Positions 10,410-21,362 of a DNA stretch of 64,000 bases are shown in pieces. Made by a program: the position numbers and the translations under genes. The stretch spans positions 141,439,089-141,503,088 of the forward strand of contig CM030367.1 in assembly GCA_017893485.1 (NCBI GenBank), given 5' to 3'. The notes under the pieces were generated by a model that worked only from the letters and a program-made list of their open reading frames with translations, had not been told where the DNA came from and ran no database searches. Position 1 is the stretch's first letter. Each line of letters begins with the position of its first letter. The DNA is from Hemerocallis citrina. Its lineage: Eukaryota; Streptophyta; Magnoliopsida; Asparagales; Asphodelaceae.

Positions 10410-11430
10410 ATCCACCAGCGTCGAGCTGCCTCCATCCCGAGCTCCATCGCCAATGCCGAACTCACCCCCTTCGTCGCCAAGCTCCGACGAGCTTCGCCGT
10501 GGCGTCAAGCTTCGACGAGCTTCGCCGTGGCGTCAAGCTCCGTCACCGAGCTAGCGTCCATCACCAACAGCCATGGCCGAACCACTAGCTCCTCGCCGAA
10601 CCCACCGTTGCCGAGCGCTCTCTCTCCACTGCCGAACTCTCCATTGACGAAGAAGAACTCCTCTTCTCACCTTCACCTCCACCGAGCTCCCCCCTCCGTC
10701 GCCGACTGCCTCCGACGCCAGGCTCGCACTTCCATCTCCATCGAGCTCATCAAGCTCAACCTACCTCCGAGCTCCGACTCCGTCACCACCAAGCGCGCCT
10801 CCAAGTCGCGAGGTCCTCTCCCATGTCGAGATCACCATCGACGCTCCCCACGACCGCCGAAGTCTCGCTCACCAAGCTCCGCTCCAACTCCTCGCCGAGC
10901 TCCACGGACGAGCTCAGCCCTCAACAGCGTCAAGCTTCTCCGTCGGCGAGCTCAGCTCCGAACTCCGGTGGCGATCTCAAGGAAGGAGGTGGAGTCGGGG
11001 TCGGAGGCGTTGTCGAAGTCGAAGGCGGGGTCGAAGTAAACGAAGAAGAAGAAGGGAAAAGAAAGAACAGAGCTGGCGGGAGTAAAGAAGAAGAAAAGAA
11101 AAAAAATAATATACATGCCACGTGGCGATGCCACGTGGCCTTAAATCTGAAGCCGAGCGAAATTGGGCGAGTAGCTCGGTCGGCTGCCGAGCAACCCCCT
11201 ATCCGAGCTTTACAAACGGAAAAAAAACCAGCCGAGCAACTACAGTCGTTGGATCTTCCAGAAATCCGCATTCCTGGTGATGAACGGTCCAGATTGCGCC
11301 ACGTGCGCTAAACGACAAGATAGCGATTTTTCGAAAAGCGCGCCGCCTCGAGATTTGCGCAGGGATCCGACGGCACAGATCGCGCCACGTGTCCCAGGAT
11401 CTGACGGCGCAGATCGCGCCACGTGTCAGG
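10410..11430. other. Retroelement 3' region, GC-rich, after the CACTA insertion
   Basis: The sequence continues from 4583 in composition and shares GCCATGGCCGAACCACTAGC with it. Long Ser/Pro/Arg-rich frames (10377-11039 and 10823-11311 plus, 10930-11271 minus) come from GC-rich, repeat-like DNA and show no domain. GCCACGTGGC repeats lie near 11115-11140, and 11305-11420 carries diverged copies of the 2998-3260 module. Confidence 0.5.
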
Positions 11431-11860
11431 TATTATTTAAATTAATTAATTTATTTGTTTAATTGTTTTTTTTATTTAAAAAATCCGAAAAAATATTTAA
11501 AAAATCGGAAAAAATTAAATAAAAATTCTAAAAATAATTATAAATTCAGAAAAATTATTTTAAATTCTGAAAAATATAATTATTTAATTAGAATAATTAT
11601 TTAATATTTTCGATAATTAATTATTTAATTCGGAAAATGAATAAAAAATTCAAAAAAATGAGAAAAAATTCAGAAAAATCTGGAAAAATCACCAAAAATC
11701 TAGAAAATTCTGAGAATATTTTTGGGCATTTTACAAGCCCATAAAAACACCGTTACACCCCGAGCAAGATTCCAAACTCCTTTAAGAACACCGATAAAAT
11801 CCCGTGCGCCATTAGAACAGTAAAACTACTCCTCAAAGGCTGATCAAACTCAGTCTTCGG
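11431..11860. other. AT-rich tract before the 3' LTR
   Basis: It is dominated by A-rich variations on AAAAAATTCxGAAAAA up to about 11710. A plain stretch then leads to the polypurine tract. No open frame or structured RNA is recognised. Confidence 0.5.
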
Positions 11861-11874
11861 GAGTGGGGGGCTCG
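11856..11874 (+). promoter_or_regulatory. Polypurine tract of the LTR retrotransposon
   Basis: TTCGGGAGTGGGGGGCTCG sits immediately before the TGATATGGC start of the LTR. A G-rich tract followed by TGATATG is the usual plus-strand primer plus LTR junction in several plant gypsy families. Its place just upstream marks the following LTR as the 3' copy on the plus strand. Confidence 0.6.
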
Positions 11875-12496
11875 TGATATGGCTAAAAATAGGATTAAAT
11901 CGGGACCGTTCACATCGGATGCGAATCTCAAAGCTCAGGGGTAAAACGGTAATTTCACCTACCAGCGGGTCCGAAGCGGGTACTGGGTCTCCTTCTCACA
12001 GATCCAATAACCCGCGAACGGATCCACTCCAACTGGGTACGGGTCCCGACCCACGACAAACCCAGCTCAGCATGAGGAAAATTAGGGTTACTGATTTTAC
12101 CAAATCAACAGGCCTGATTTGCTCTCACCGGGAATTAGGGGGTCAGTTTCCTAAACTGATTAGGAGGATTTTACTCCTATCACAGGAAATCAAATCTCTG
12201 ATCAGATCCCTAATTAACTCCCCCATGGCGACTATAAATACCTCCTACCCACCACTGTGACCAGGTTAATCACTTTTTTACCTGCTTAAGTTCTTTCTTA
12301 ATCTCTTCTGGTTACTGACAAGAGCGTCGGAGGGTGCGTCGCCGGGATCAATCCCGGTGTTTCGCACTTTCCTTGCAGGTGCACGGCGGGAGTCATCAGC
12401 CCAACTCAGACGAACAGGTTCGGATCTGCTATTCAGGTTTTTCCACGAACCCACAAATTCTATCTGTTTACCCCCACACCAGAATTAGCGGTAACA
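11875..12496 (+). mobile_element. 3' LTR of a Tat/Ogre-like gypsy retrotransposon (probable)
   Basis: It begins TGATATGGC after the polypurine tract and ends at GCGGTAACA, giving TG...CA termini and about 622 bp. It contains a TATAAATA box (12233-12240) and a downstream GCACTTTCCTTGCAGGTGC segment typical of U5. No primer-binding site follows, which supports a 3' LTR. The partner LTR is outside the window, so neither the end nor the TSD could be confirmed. The exact right boundary is uncertain. Confidence 0.55.
12233..12240 (+). promoter_or_regulatory. TATA box of the 3' LTR
   Basis: TATAAATA lies about 360 bp into the LTR, in a CCATGGCGAC-TATAAATA-CCTCC context. It marks the probable U3/R border of this LTR. 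Confidence 0.55.
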
Positions 12497-13153
12497 TATA
12501 TATTAATGGGGTAGGATTTGCTTACATTTTCTTGATAAAAAAAATCAATTTTTGAGACAAAACTCAAGTGATGGACTGCTCATCAAATGGCACTGTCAGT
12601 ACTGTTTGCTGCAAACACTAGAAAAGTTTGCTGCAAACACTATTTTTCTATTTATGGAAAATTGATCATCTTTGAAAGAATACAGCTGATAAGCGGGTAG
12701 CCAGCTGCAGCTGAACAACAATTAATCTCAACTGGTTGAAGGGTCAAGTCTATATATAAACAAACTTAAACTGACATACAAAAGTTAAAAACCTGACTTC
12801 TTTGCCAACCCATAATAGCAGGTCTCCTTTAAAACAAGGACATATATGCCCTTGTTTTGCTCATCAATTAACTGCACTGACTGAAGCTAGGGTTTCAGTA
12901 AAATTATTTTACCAATTACCATGCACTGGACTTGTAACATAAAGATTGCTTCAAAGGAGGTCAATACCTTGTTAGAAAAAAAAAGAAGAAAAAAAATCAG
13001 TTCAAGTTCCTTTTTCATAGACAACTTCCAAATTCTTACTGGAAATTAAAGTTAATACAGAAAATCATTGTGGCATAGGCAATATTAAAGCAACTTCAGA
13101 TTTTGTATTAATGGCATGAAAGCCCGTCGTGGTACACTAAAACATCGAATTTA
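12497..13153. other. Spacer, nothing recognised
   Basis: AT-rich sequence with an A-rich run near 12978-12995. No open frame, terminal repeat or RNA gene is supported. Confidence 0.5.
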
Positions 13154-13722
13154 CACTACAAACAATAACCTAAGCTCTGACGTTTTTATTGACATTTCCC
13201 AGCATTTCGAATTGCCGGGGATGAATGACCTAGCGCTTCACAAACCACCACCACAAACGCCGCCCTTGCCCCTGCCGGGAAATACTTTGAGACACCCCGG
13301 TGCTTGCCAACGCCGGGGAAACCTTTACACAATCCCTGGCATTTATAAACGCCGAGGTTTTATATATATATGGGGGCCCTTCGGTTGAGCACTACTTTCG
13401 TAAGCACTCCGTGAGCACTCGCCCTTTCGGCTGTTGCATGGATGATCCAAACCGTTTATATTGATCAACACATTTAAATTAGTCGAAATATGTAAAATCC
13501 AGTCATTTGAAATTCATTTGCTCATCCATCACGTCTTATAAAAAACGATATCCAACCATAGAATTTTTGTAACACTTCAATGAATGAGCAAATGAATTTC
13601 AAACGACTTGATTTTACATATTTAGACTAATGTAGACGTTTAGATCAATGTAAACGGTTTGGATCATCTATACGATGGCTAGAAGGGCGAGTGCTCACGA
13701 AAATGAGTGCTCAATGGAAGAT

Positions 13723-13753
<31 letters not shown>

Positions 13754-13930
13754 AATTGTTAGCTATTTAACATACCCCGGTGTTTCGAACGTTGGGGTTG
13801 TGTTTTTAAAATTTTAATTTTTTACCGTTACATCATCTATCCCGACGTTTGGAAATGTCGGGGTATGTTTTCGATTTTTCCCCAAACAAAATTTTGGCAC
13901 CAACCCCGGCGTTTGTTGTTTTGAGAAAAA
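13154..13930. repeat. 3' subterminal repeats of CACTA-A
   Basis: Copies of CCCCGGCGTTT, GCCGGGGAAA, ACCCCGACGTTT and CGGGGTATG occur in both orientations at 13210-13365 and 13770-13920. The array is interrupted by the fold-back MITE at 13375-13725. It is related in style to the CCGGCGTTTT repeats of CACTA-B. Confidence 0.7.
13375..13725. mobile_element. Fold-back MITE
   Basis: The left arm (GAGCACTCGCCCTT..., GGATGATCCAAACCGTTTA, AATATGTAAAATC) is matched in reverse complement by the right arm (TAAACGGTTTGGATCAT, AAGGGCGAGTGCTC). The arms extend over about 150 bp each with few mismatches. Both sides are bounded by TA-rich microsatellite, consistent with insertion at TA. There is no coding capacity. 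The ends are approximate because of the flanking (TA)n. Confidence 0.75.
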
Positions 13931-15805
13931 AAATATTTTTATTGTTTGGCTATTTGAAAATACAAAAAAAAAATATATAATATTTAAACACACGAAAAAA
14001 TCTGTGCACAATTCATATTAATGTTCAACACGGTATATTTCATAAACAGTTTACCAAAGTCATAATATATCAAAATTCAAATTAACATTAATTTATCAAC
14101 TTACATATAAAATCTGTTCCATTATTCTTTAGTCTGACTTTAAAACATACAAATTGATTTGTGTCACAATCCAAAAGGAAAGAAAACAAATAAAGAAATA
14201 GGCTAGATTGCACATGTTGCATGCTTCTTCCTTCTTCTTGCCTTTTTGCGAGTGAATATCCAAACTCCAACTCGACACTGTACGTCCATTCACAGGCCAT
14301 CTGTATACATAATAATCATTGTGTTAAAATTTTGCATACAAGTATTTCTCTAAGTCGCTAATGATATATAAACTTTCCACTCAAAATATATTACAACTTT
14401 CCCTAGCATCCAAAAATAACCCACTCGGTGTCACTAACGATATAAACATTTACTAATACACGTGCTTGCTTACAAGTGCACATACAATCACCTACAACAT
14501 AAAGAGAGATAAATGCACTGATGATGCAAGCGTGCAAAAATACTTGTACATGTATATACATATTTCTATAACGAGTCCGAATCTGTATCAGTTTATCAGC
14601 TAAAATACATATCTACTAGTCTTGGTGGTTTAAGGTGCAGAGAACAGATAGAGGTTCGGTCGTACAAATGCAACCAACAATGGATACTTCAATTTGATGT
14701 TGTGATCAGTGAACTCTTAACAAGTAATTCCTCTGAATATATATATATATCATCCCTCCATATAACCCAACTCCATACTGATCCCTCTTTAGCGAATGTT
14801 TGGGCATTTTCATCCTGTACCAATATAATATAATATAATATAATATAATATAATCCCTAACTGGGCTAGGGGAGTGTGAATCCTATCTCAATACATACAT
14901 TATACCAAAGGGTCTTAACGCAAACTTTTTCTGAAGGAGTATAGAAATATAGAACATATCAACATACATTGCATTGGGATTTAGATTCTCTCCTACAGTC
15001 GGGATTTGGTCCTCTCGAGTAGTTTTAAGTTTAAGCTACTGGAGAGCCCAGTAGTATTTTCCGTCCGTTACAATCTAAGTTCTGATGGAAAACTGAAATT
15101 TAATACCAACACAATGGGTGCCTTTGTTAGGACGTGTGTCGAACATGCAATATCTTTCCCCTAATTACTTGAGTTACTTAATGACTAGACAAACACTATG
15201 GAAAGTAATCCGACATTTTAGTGACATATGAAATATTAGTAATAGTCTTTCAAATTCACTAGTAAATATAAATTAAGATGATATTAAACTAGTAAATATT
15301 CAATATACAATCTATTCTCAAAAGACAAAAAATAAAAAAATTCAAACTCATTAACTGAGGTACCGAGTTAAAGAAGTGAAGCTAATAAGGTTGTAATACC
15401 TACAAGAAGAGAAAATTCTGCTTACATTGTATCTCTAGCGATGCCGTTGACGGGATCACATTCGCCGGCTCCCTCTTCATTCAGATGACTGGATACTGTA
15501 GGGACTCTATCCCCTTACTGTATAAGGCAAAAAAATATATACATTAAGTTTCTAAGTCGAAGAAAAAAGACATCATTTTCCGAAGCAATATAAACATCAG
15601 AGAACATTCAGAAACTTTGAGTTAAAACTCCATGGTATGAAGACATAAACCAGAAAGGGAAAGAAATGAAGTTCATAACAAAAAAATCTAAAATGCTTGC
15701 AATTGATACTTACAATCAGATAAGAACAATAATAACCAAAGAAAGCATGCAGGCTTACATGAAGAGACATTATTCCAACAAACAACAATTCTACCACTTA
15801 TTATT
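13931..15805. other. CACTA-A interior, no gene recognised
   Basis: AT-rich sequence holding a (TATAA)n microsatellite at about 14822-14852 and scattered short frames without domains. Some minus-strand segments could be further 3' exons of the TNPA-like gene, but I could not join them. Confidence 0.4.
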
Positions 15806-16890
15806 TTATATGAATGCAACTCTATATTCAAGTGGGAACTCTATATAAATTCTAATCGGTCTCGGTATGTCATTGAGATTTTGAATATTTGTTTCCTTCA
15901 TTATATGTGCAACTGTTGCTTGAAGTTTTGCAAGTTGCGTCTCTAGAAAACATATCTTCTCATCTTTAGGATCAGGATGTGTTGATGAAGAAGCACGGGA
16001 TCGAGAGGGTATTGGTTATAATCCCTTCCCACACACATGACCAAGGCGATCTGGGCCCAATTTTTGACCATCGCTTGGTGTTGAAGCTGCACTATATCAA
16101 TGGGTGCTGTAGGAGAGTCGGCGGCAGAAGCGGATGAGAGTTCGGCATACCTATTTCTAGTAGTTCTCTGTAAAAAACAAATTGCAAAAATATGTGATAT
16201 GTTATTCATTATTAAGGCATATTACATATCATATAAGAATATTTAAGATATGACACTATTACCGATATCGTCGTTGTCTTTGAGGACGGAAATACACCTT
16301 GTGAGTTCATGTGAGTAGCGTCGAATAAATCTAAATCGCCGTACCGATCCGCAGTTCTTTGCTCCACATTTTAAATATATTAAAATACGTAGGAAATTAT
16401 TAAATCAATAACGTATATTATTCTAATGAAATTAAAAAACTTAGTAATACCATTATTGCGCGACGCCTTGCGAAGCTTGTACCTCCGGAAGTGTGCAGCA
16501 CGTCCTGTGCATCCCTACTTGCACAACCTCTTTCAGCCATCTTCTGCACATAATTAAAATTATTACAATCACAATAGGATTTAATAAGCTAAATAACATA
16601 TCAAAATATTATGCATGATATGTCAATTGTAATGACTATCGTCTTTGCTAAACATTTTTCATTACCTTCCCTTCAGATGTACTCCAAAAATGACAAAGGA
16701 ATTCTCAATCACAATGCACGGCATCTCTCGGGACTACTCTTGTGTTCTCAACCACGGTTCGGTTCTCGTCATAATATTCTGCCCTAACCTCAACCTTATA
16801 GTCTCTCCACTTTTTGGACATAGCTTTATTTATCCAATCAGCATTAAGAACAGCCGGGTAATCAAATGTTTGTTGTATATGAACATGCAA
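15806..16890 (-). pseudogene. CACTA-A ORF1, TNPA-like (Transposase_24 / Ptta-En-Spm type)
   Basis: The exon from about 16890 down to 16666 reads AMSKKWRDYKVEVRAEYY, then EFLCHFWSTSEGK, the pattern of the En/Spm ORF1 transposase domain. A TGA at 16705-16707 interrupts it. Further exons are likely at 16451-16543 (with HTSGGTSFARRR, the usual end of that domain), about 16263-16369 (VEQRTADRYGDLDLFDATH) and 16167 down. The last needs a frame change near 16000 to reach a leucine-rich coiled-coil tail (CFLETQLAKLQATVAHIM) ending at 15806. TNPA-type proteins bind the subterminal repeats and help excision. The family assignment is by motif and gene order. The copy is decayed. Confidence 0.6.
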
Positions 16891-17168
16891 AAATTAGTCT
16901 AGATCGAGTAAGTAATATTTGTTCCAAATTTGTATGATATTGAATTATTGATGGTGAGATTTGGTCTTAATTAAGTTTGTGAACCTTTTGAATTAATAAA
17001 GAAGATTAGTCTAGATCAGCCAGAATAGCATACGCTCTGATTGATATTTCCAGTTAACATGCTTTCAAGAACATGCCACTAACATGCCGCTAACATGCTT
17101 TCAAGAATATATACCAAAGAAGAATATATTTTCAGTTTACCAAATACCCAGAAACATTAAGAAATATT
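16891..17168. other. CACTA-A spacer
   Basis: AT-rich stretch between ORF1 and the solo LTR, with a small repeat of ACATGCCxCTAACATGC near 17050-17095. No gene is seen. Confidence 0.4.
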
Positions 17169-17619
17169 TGTTAGAAAACGGGTATTTTATACATCATTTT
17201 ACGAACCAGTTTTTGAGCAATTTTTTGAGTAAGATCCTCAGTAAATTATTGAGAGATCTTGATTGATTTATGTTCTCCTTCGTGAGCAGATCAAAATCAT
17301 ATATTAATTTTCTAAAAACGGTTAAGGGGTGAATGGAAAATTGTCTCTCAAAGTGAGAAGTTTTCATTCTTGAAAAAGGGTTGAGAAAACATAGTCCCAC
17401 ATCGAAAAAATCAAAGGAAATAGAAGAGGATATATAGTAACCTCCTTCTAAGCATTGTAAGATAGCTGGAAGAGATGCTCTCTTTTGCGCGCGTAGGGGT
17501 ACAATTCTCAGACCGGATTCCATGCGATTTATGCGCGCCCACACGAATGCCGGACCGGTACATGACCCCACCCCGTTTAAAGTCACTTTTTGCTACAGTT
17601 TTGATTTTTCTTTTGTAAC

Positions 17620-17810
17620 GGCTGAAATAAATGTAGTTCTGTCTACCGTTTCAATGCTGTATTGAATGTTTTGTCTGCCGTTATACTGAAGGCATTCAAA
17701 GGCAATGATTGATGTCTGCCGTTACAGTGCCGGCATTCAATTGATTGTCTGCCGTTACACTGAAAGCATTCATCATAGCCTTGTCTGTCGTTACAGTTTT
17801 AACCCTGGCT
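17620..17810 (+). repeat. Tandem motif upstream of the LTR TATA box
   Basis: Five imperfect copies of TGTCTGCCGTTACAxTGxxxGCATTCA (about 35-45 bp apart) stand directly upstream of the TATA box in U3. Repeated U3 motifs like this often act as enhancers in LTRs; the function here is inference. Confidence 0.65.
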
Positions 17811-17811
17811 C

Positions 17812-17819
17812 TATAAATA
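17812..17819 (+). promoter_or_regulatory. TATA box of the solo LTR
   Basis: TATAAATA is followed by GAGCCCTCCCCTCTC, a typical LTR core promoter. It sets the orientation of the solo LTR to plus. Confidence 0.65.
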
Positions 17820-18250
17820 GAGCCCTCCCCTCTCATTTCTTCCCTGCACCAGTCATCTTCTTTCTTCCTCGAAATTTTAGTTCTATTCTATTCCTCGCTC
17901 CTTCAAGTTTGGTAAGTCGGTGATAGAACTCTGACGCTGCAGCTCGGTTCGAGAGCGTTACGTGGTGCCTACGTGAACACTCTTATCGTTGCACCCTGGG
18001 AGACAGACGTCTTAGCACAATTTAGCAACCGGAAGAGGCGAGATCTGTTTAAAGGATACTGTGTGATACACAGGTCTCTACTACTCTACCTTGAAACATC
18101 TGGAATTGGTTATTTGTAAGTTGTTATTTATTTATTTTATTTTTCTTTTTGGGTTTTCTTTCTCTCCTATTATCTTCTCTGTCTTTGTGCCCCTCATTCA
18201 ATTGAGTTTATTGTAAAAGGAACTTTATAAAGAATTTTGATAACAATATT

Positions 18251-18838
18251 TAGAACACATATTATAGGGCGTGCATAAACTACAACCCTGAAACAAGAAT
18301 CATCACCATACAAAAAATTTCGAATTACCCAAAGCATAAGCTGCAATACAATCTGTAGTTTATTGAACCGTTGCCATGACAATCACCATGATTAAATCCA
18401 AAAATCAACAAAATTAACCAAGCACATTTTAATTTCTATAAGTGCACCACAGAGGACAACAATGGCGTAGGACAATTTAGAAAATAGACCATGTTTAAAA
18501 TGACTTGATAAAGTCATTCTATAATACTTCTAATGTGCAGATGTGGCATTCATTTTACGTACGCTTGGTAATGTGAAACTGTTTATTTGTAATACAACAT
18601 AATTTTCATTAGATGGTATTTTCCGTGCTATCAGAAATTAACTCAAGGTTGTAATATGTGCAAATATAAGAATGCTTGAAGACGCATTGCTGTCAAACAT
18701 AAATAGATTTCTTATTGAAGCATTACTCCTTTTAAATTATAATTGTGTTCATTAATGCGTATCAGGAGAGACAGATCTATTCCTATCTCTATGCATTAAT
18801 CACAACAAACGTAAATACTAGAAAAATTCTACAAGGTT
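18251..18838. other. CACTA-A spacer, nothing recognised
   Basis: AT-rich sequence between the solo LTR duplication and the TNP2 fragment. The large C-terminal part of TNP2 that should lie here is absent, implying an internal deletion of CACTA-A. Confidence 0.45.
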
Positions 18839-19559
18839 TTATGAAATGCTATCATATTGACGTGCTACTATCTTCTCATACCCTTGATTAAAATATTTAA
18901 GAAATTGTTTAATTCCATAAGCTAAATTTGGGAGACAAATTTCAGAAAATGCTTCATTCAAAAATTTAAGTAACATGATAAAGAATTTGGCAGACCAACT
19001 ATGCAAATATTTGATCTGAAATAACTTCCCGATGAATGAGAACTTCAAAATTTTGATGCAATCACGATACAAGGGTGTACTAGTATCTTTCAACAACTTA
19101 GTGAATACTTCAAATTCTTTGTTAACTTCAGGGTTTTGCCTTCCCTCCTCCACTCCACCCTCCACTCCATCAGTGTGCAGGATTTCGGTCGGTTCATCAT
19201 GGACTTAGGTTGTTGGACTATTTGTGCGCATTGAATTGTTATAAATTCCAAAAGCATCCCGTACTAAATTTTACATCTCATCGACAACACTTTCGTCGTC
19301 ATTCACTAAGGATTCATCTTCACTTCTAACACAGCTGGTCTAACCGGAATCGATGTGGTATGCTCTCCATGGCAGAACCAAAGTGTGTATCCTTACAAAA
19401 AACTATTAATCACTAAATGTGTTTATACTTCGTAGCATGGAAGCAAATGACAGTTTACGCACCGACGATATAGACAAATAATAAAGTTGGGATCACGGGA
19501 ATGTTGCTTAGCGAAAATAATGAAATCTTTAACACCATCCCGATACTCCTTAGATAATC
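18839..19559 (-). pseudogene. TNP2 transposase fragment of CACTA-A (continuation)
   Basis: Reading down from 19559, the frame continues the start at 47525: SKEYRDGVKDFIIFAKQHSRD, then a diverged stretch. Next come FEVFTKLLKDTSTPLYRDC, LHSWSAKFFIMLLKFLNEAF and YEKIVA, where it ends at a stop (18839). This is the transposase-associated domain and the N-terminal part of TNP2, the CACTA catalytic protein. Its close relative is the TNP2 of CACTA-B at 30844-36332. Most of TNP2 and the DUF4218 part are missing. The hAT-A element sits between this piece and the first twelve codons. Confidence 0.8.
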
Positions 19560-19589
19560 ACAGGGATGACAACCGGGTAGAGCTGACCC

Positions 19590-19830
19590 ACGACCCGACC
19601 CGTTAAAGGAAGGTTCGGGTCCGGGTCGAACCCGCGAATCTAATCGGGTCGACCCGGGTTGTCAAAAAATGGATATCAACCCATCGAACCCGGCCCATGG
19701 ACCCGGTGAACAGTGCCAGACCCGCTCGCCAACCTGCGGGTCGACTCGCGGGTTTCGAACCGCCAGACCCGTACGGGTCAAACGTTCGGCCCGCGCAGGT
19801 CGACCGTTCGACCCACGGGTCCAACGGCAG
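19590..19830. repeat. hAT-A left subterminal CGGGTCGACCCG-type repeats
   Basis: GC-rich repeats of CGGGTC, GACCCG and CGGGTTCG in both orientations contrast sharply with the AT-rich surroundings. They are mirrored at 47290-47480. Confidence 0.7.
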
Positions 19831-19908
19831 AAACCCCTCAACGGCTGTTATAGCCGTTTTTTTTTGTTTTTTTTTTGTTTTTTTTTTTGATTTTTTATTT
19901 TTTCCCCC

Positions 19909-19916
19909 TATAAATA
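19909..19916 (+). promoter_or_regulatory. TATA box upstream of the hAT-A transposase
   Basis: CCCCTATAAATACCTC follows a T-rich tract and precedes the transposase ATG (20402) by about 490 bp, with a leader in between. Plausible core promoter. Confidence 0.5.
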
Positions 19917-20401
19917 CCTCTTAAATCCAAACTAAAAATTTCACACCTTACTCTCTTACTCTCTCTACTATTACTGCTTAATTCAATCTTAATTCATTCC
20001 AAATTTTGTGAACAAAGAAGCTAACAACATAGAAACGATCAAACGACAAATTCTGATCGTATCGAATTCAACATTCAACTACGTCTTCAAGTCTTCAACT
20101 CCTCCAAGGCACCAATAAAGAAGCTCTATTTCTATCTATATACAAGTCCGGACTTCTATTTCTACTTCTACTTTTATTTTTACTCTCATTTTATATACGA
20201 GTATCCGCGAAGTACGGTATCAAAATTTCACAACCCTCTCATTGTCTTGTTATTTTTTTGTATCTATAATTATTTTAATCATATTTGTTTGTTAGTTTTT
20301 TGATCTTCTCTCTCACAACCCTCTTATTGTTTTCTAGATTTTTTTTAAACTTATCTCGCCTAGATTGTATTTAATTTTTTCACATACACTATTATATCAA
20401 C

Positions 20402-21362
20402 ATGTCTAGATCACGAGGTAGAGACCGTAGCCAAAGTGGACAAGATTCTACCGGCACTTCTCGTAGGCCTCCAATTGTCCTACAAAATGAGCCCGCCGAA
20501 GAGTACCCTATGACCCAACACATTGGTACACACGATGAGTTTGTAGGAGACATAGACTTAGAAGAAGAACCACAAACACAAGCAACCGAAACAACACAAG
20601 CGGGTAGTAGTAGGAAAACTAGAGGGAAAACTAGTGATTGGCACAAATTTTATGATTGTATTCCGGACGAAGAAAATCTGGGTGTAGGCATAAGAGTTTG
20701 TGAAACATATTCGAAGCCATACAAATGAAAGAGGGGTGAGGGGACGGGTACAATAAGACGAAACATCCAAAATGTACATAAAGAACTTCTTGTAGACCTA
20801 CCCCGCCAACAAAAAATTCACCCTAGGACCGCTGTAGATGATAGTCATTCTTATGATCCCGAACTTGTTCGTCAGGAAATGGCCCGACTAGTAATCAAGG
20901 AAGAGTTACCATTTTTCTATTCCGAGAGTAGGGACTTAGAAACTTTTAATCAAACCGCATTAAACCTCCATTTTAAAAGGATCCCTAGAAATACTTGCAA
21001 ATCAAATTATTTTAAAATGTACAATGAAATGAGAGAAACTTTGATTACGATCTTATGGAGTTTAACTTGTAGAGTTTCTTTAACTCCGATTGTTGGACGG
21101 GTTGCAATGATATTTCAATGATGGAAATAACTTGTCATTGGATAGACAGTGATTAGATCATTCAAAAAAGGATCATAACACTTGCCGCATTGCCCTATCC
21201 CCATAGTGGTAATGAAATTACAAATCGTATTTTAGAAATTTGTGATATTTTTTATATTCATGATAAAATTATGTGTATAAGTTTTGATAATGCATCTAAC
21301 AACAATGCATCAATTAGTATATTAAAAACCGTATTAAACCCTCTATTTGACAATATTTTTCA
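20402..21362 (+). pseudogene. hAT-A transposase, 5' part
   Basis: From ATG 20402 an acidic, polar N-terminus leads into a degenerate BED-type zinc finger (IRVCETYSKPYK, a stop TGA at 20726, then GTGTIRRN). The DNA-binding and catalytic regions follow. ELPFFYSES is next, then a frameshift near 21090. After it the frame reads SDCWTGCNDISMMEITCHWID, a TAG, IQKRIITLAALPYPHSG and MCISFDNASNN.S, matching hAT transposases. The gene stops abruptly at NPLFDNIFH, where the LTR retrotransposon entered, and resumes at 45768 with FHVRCACHILNL. At least two stops and one frameshift predate or postdate that insertion, so it is inactive. Confidence 0.85.

Larger units (their letters stand above)
17169..18245 (+). 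mobile_element. Solo LTR (copia-like)
   Basis: Ends TGTTAGAAAAC and TTTTGATAACA give inverted TGTTA/TAACA termini. The 5-bp target duplication ATATT is exact (17164-17168 and 18246-18250). A TATAAATA box lies at 17812-17819. The 1077-bp length, TCCCACATCG motif and layout suggest a copia LTR; the superfamily is inference. No internal region or second LTR is present, so it is a product of LTR-LTR recombination. Confidence 0.82.

Noticed and set aside
10377..11311. Long Ser/Pro/Arg-rich frames on both strands
   Set aside because: They overlap antisense frames in GC-rich repeat-like DNA, and one starts inside the CACTA terminus. No domain was recognised.
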